NCBI RefSeq assembly: GCF_000025625.1
Contig: NC_013922.1
Coordinates: 124,001 to 188,000, forward strand
Direction: 5' to 3'
Length of the DNA: 64,000 nucleotides
From: Natrialba magadii ATCC 43099
GTDB lineage: Archaea > Halobacteriota > Halobacteria > Halobacteriales > Natrialbaceae
Shown here: positions 63,611-64,000 of the stretch, one piece after another
Numbering within the stretch: the stretch's first letter is position 1
Layout: each line of letters starts with the position of its first letter
Translations under genes and position numbers: made by a program
Notes under the pieces: generated by a model
What the model was told of the DNA's origin: nothing
The model's database searches: none
The model's input: the letters and a program-made list of their open reading frames with translations, nothing else

Positions 63611-63851
63611 GCGGTCTGTCTGCCGCCGTTCACCGACGTGCTGCCCGGATAATAAGTTGAATCGGATGCGCCCGCGAACCCTACTCCAGGTACGTGAGTG
63701 TCACGCAAGTTCTCTCAAATCACACCGCCGTCGACACTTCTATGTATCTACCTACCAAACATAGCTTTGGTAGCACCTAGCAAACTTTGACGAGCAAAAA
63801 ACCTATCCGATCCGGAATCGGAGTCACAGACATTGCCGTGCATCCTGAATC

Positions 63852-64000
63852 ATGAATGAAGTTCAACTGGAGGTTGCGAAGGCGTACCCGAACGACTCGG
63901 GTCGTGGTATCGCCCGACTCGACCCGGACACGCTGTTGCATTTGAAGCTCAGTCCGGGCGACATCATCGAGATCGAAGGTGCAGACACGACTGCCGCGAA
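63852..64000 (+). CDS. Cdc48-type AAA ATPase, N-terminal part (3' partial)
   Basis: The first 49 residues read [20 protein letters not shown], then [20 protein letters not shown] and IEG. This is the double-psi barrel start of archaeal Cdc48/VAT unfoldases, which act on proteins with the proteasome. The two AAA+ domains lie beyond the window. The gene is divergent from larC. Confidence 0.88.
   Translation, partial: MNEVQLEVAKAYPNDSGRGIARLDPDTLLHLKLSPGDIIEIEGADTTAA

Noticed and set aside
63376-63708. N-terminal extension of LarC with TNTAQTHHEH-like units
   Set aside because: It is the translation of the tandem repeat, which stays open in all frames; LarC homology begins at 63375.
1-64000. 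tRNA or rRNA genes
   Set aside because: I looked for T-loop GTTCGA patterns and acceptor stems; the few GTTCGAA hits (for example near 50529) have no matching cloverleaf.
1-64000. Overrepresented CTCGAG hexamer as a regulatory site
   Set aside because: It is frequent throughout coding DNA as Leu-Glu codons and shows no consistent placement relative to starts.

Overview
The window looks like chromosome of an extremely halophilic archaeon, probably Natrialbaceae-like. The evidence is high GC with strongly acidic predicted proteins, Tat lipoproteins (RR motif followed by a lipobox Cys), a HalOD1 protein, a Cdc48-type AAA ATPase N-domain, haloarchaeal IS relics, and many genes with little or no 5' leader. 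All family calls were made by reading the sequence; no database search was run.

Layout. (1) 1-7.5 kb: a spermidine/putrescine-type ABC importer with one ATPase and two permeases but three closely related Tat-lipoprotein binding proteins, the first cut by the window edge. (2) 7.8-12.8 kb: an MFS transporter, two tiny ORFs, a membrane protein, a polyprenyl-phosphate sugar transferase, and two overlapping membrane protein genes. (3) 12.9-23.4 kb: a dense field of toxin-antitoxin (TA) genes. VapBC, winged-helix/PemK, a TumE-like pair and MntA-HepT appear whole, though the VapC lacks its first Asp. Around them lie orphan antitoxins and beheaded toxins (RelE, PIN, PemK), and a SWIM zinc-finger protein sits in the middle.

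(4) 23.4-43.9 kb: a surface-glycan island. It holds glycosyltransferases, a methyltransferase, two P-loop kinases, a polysialyltransferase-like protein, an asparagine-synthetase-like protein, an O-antigen polymerase-like protein, and a set matching CMP-legionaminic/sialic acid synthesis: dehydratase, aminotransferase, CMP-sugar synthetase, hydrolysing 2-epimerase, acetyltransferase and synthase. An ABC exporter of the flippase type follows. Roughly 26-36 kb is visibly AT-rich and is littered with relics of IS6-like, IS1595 and IS630 elements, which points to horizontal acquisition.

(5) 44-52 kb: a second accessory stretch with a two-gene coiled-coil module next to a G-poor repeat tract, a PIN/winged-helix pair, UPF0175 beside a broken PIN gene, VapBC, a nucleoside-deoxyribosyltransferase-like gene opposite a winged-helix regulator, and a second SWIM protein. 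(6) 52-64 kb: more ordinary chromosome with HalOD1, a sugar-nucleotide epimerase, a PAS histidine kinase, DUF4330, a lipoprotein, LarC (nickel-pincer cofactor) and the start of a Cdc48 gene. Set among these is a striking divergent pair of secreted Gln/Asn/Ala-repeat proteins (59.2-61.8 kb) whose repeat logic resembles curli amyloid subunits.

The two strongest leads are this amyloid-like pair and the nonulosonic-acid glycan locus. The TA stretches are most informative as a record of repeated insertion, duplication and toxin decay.
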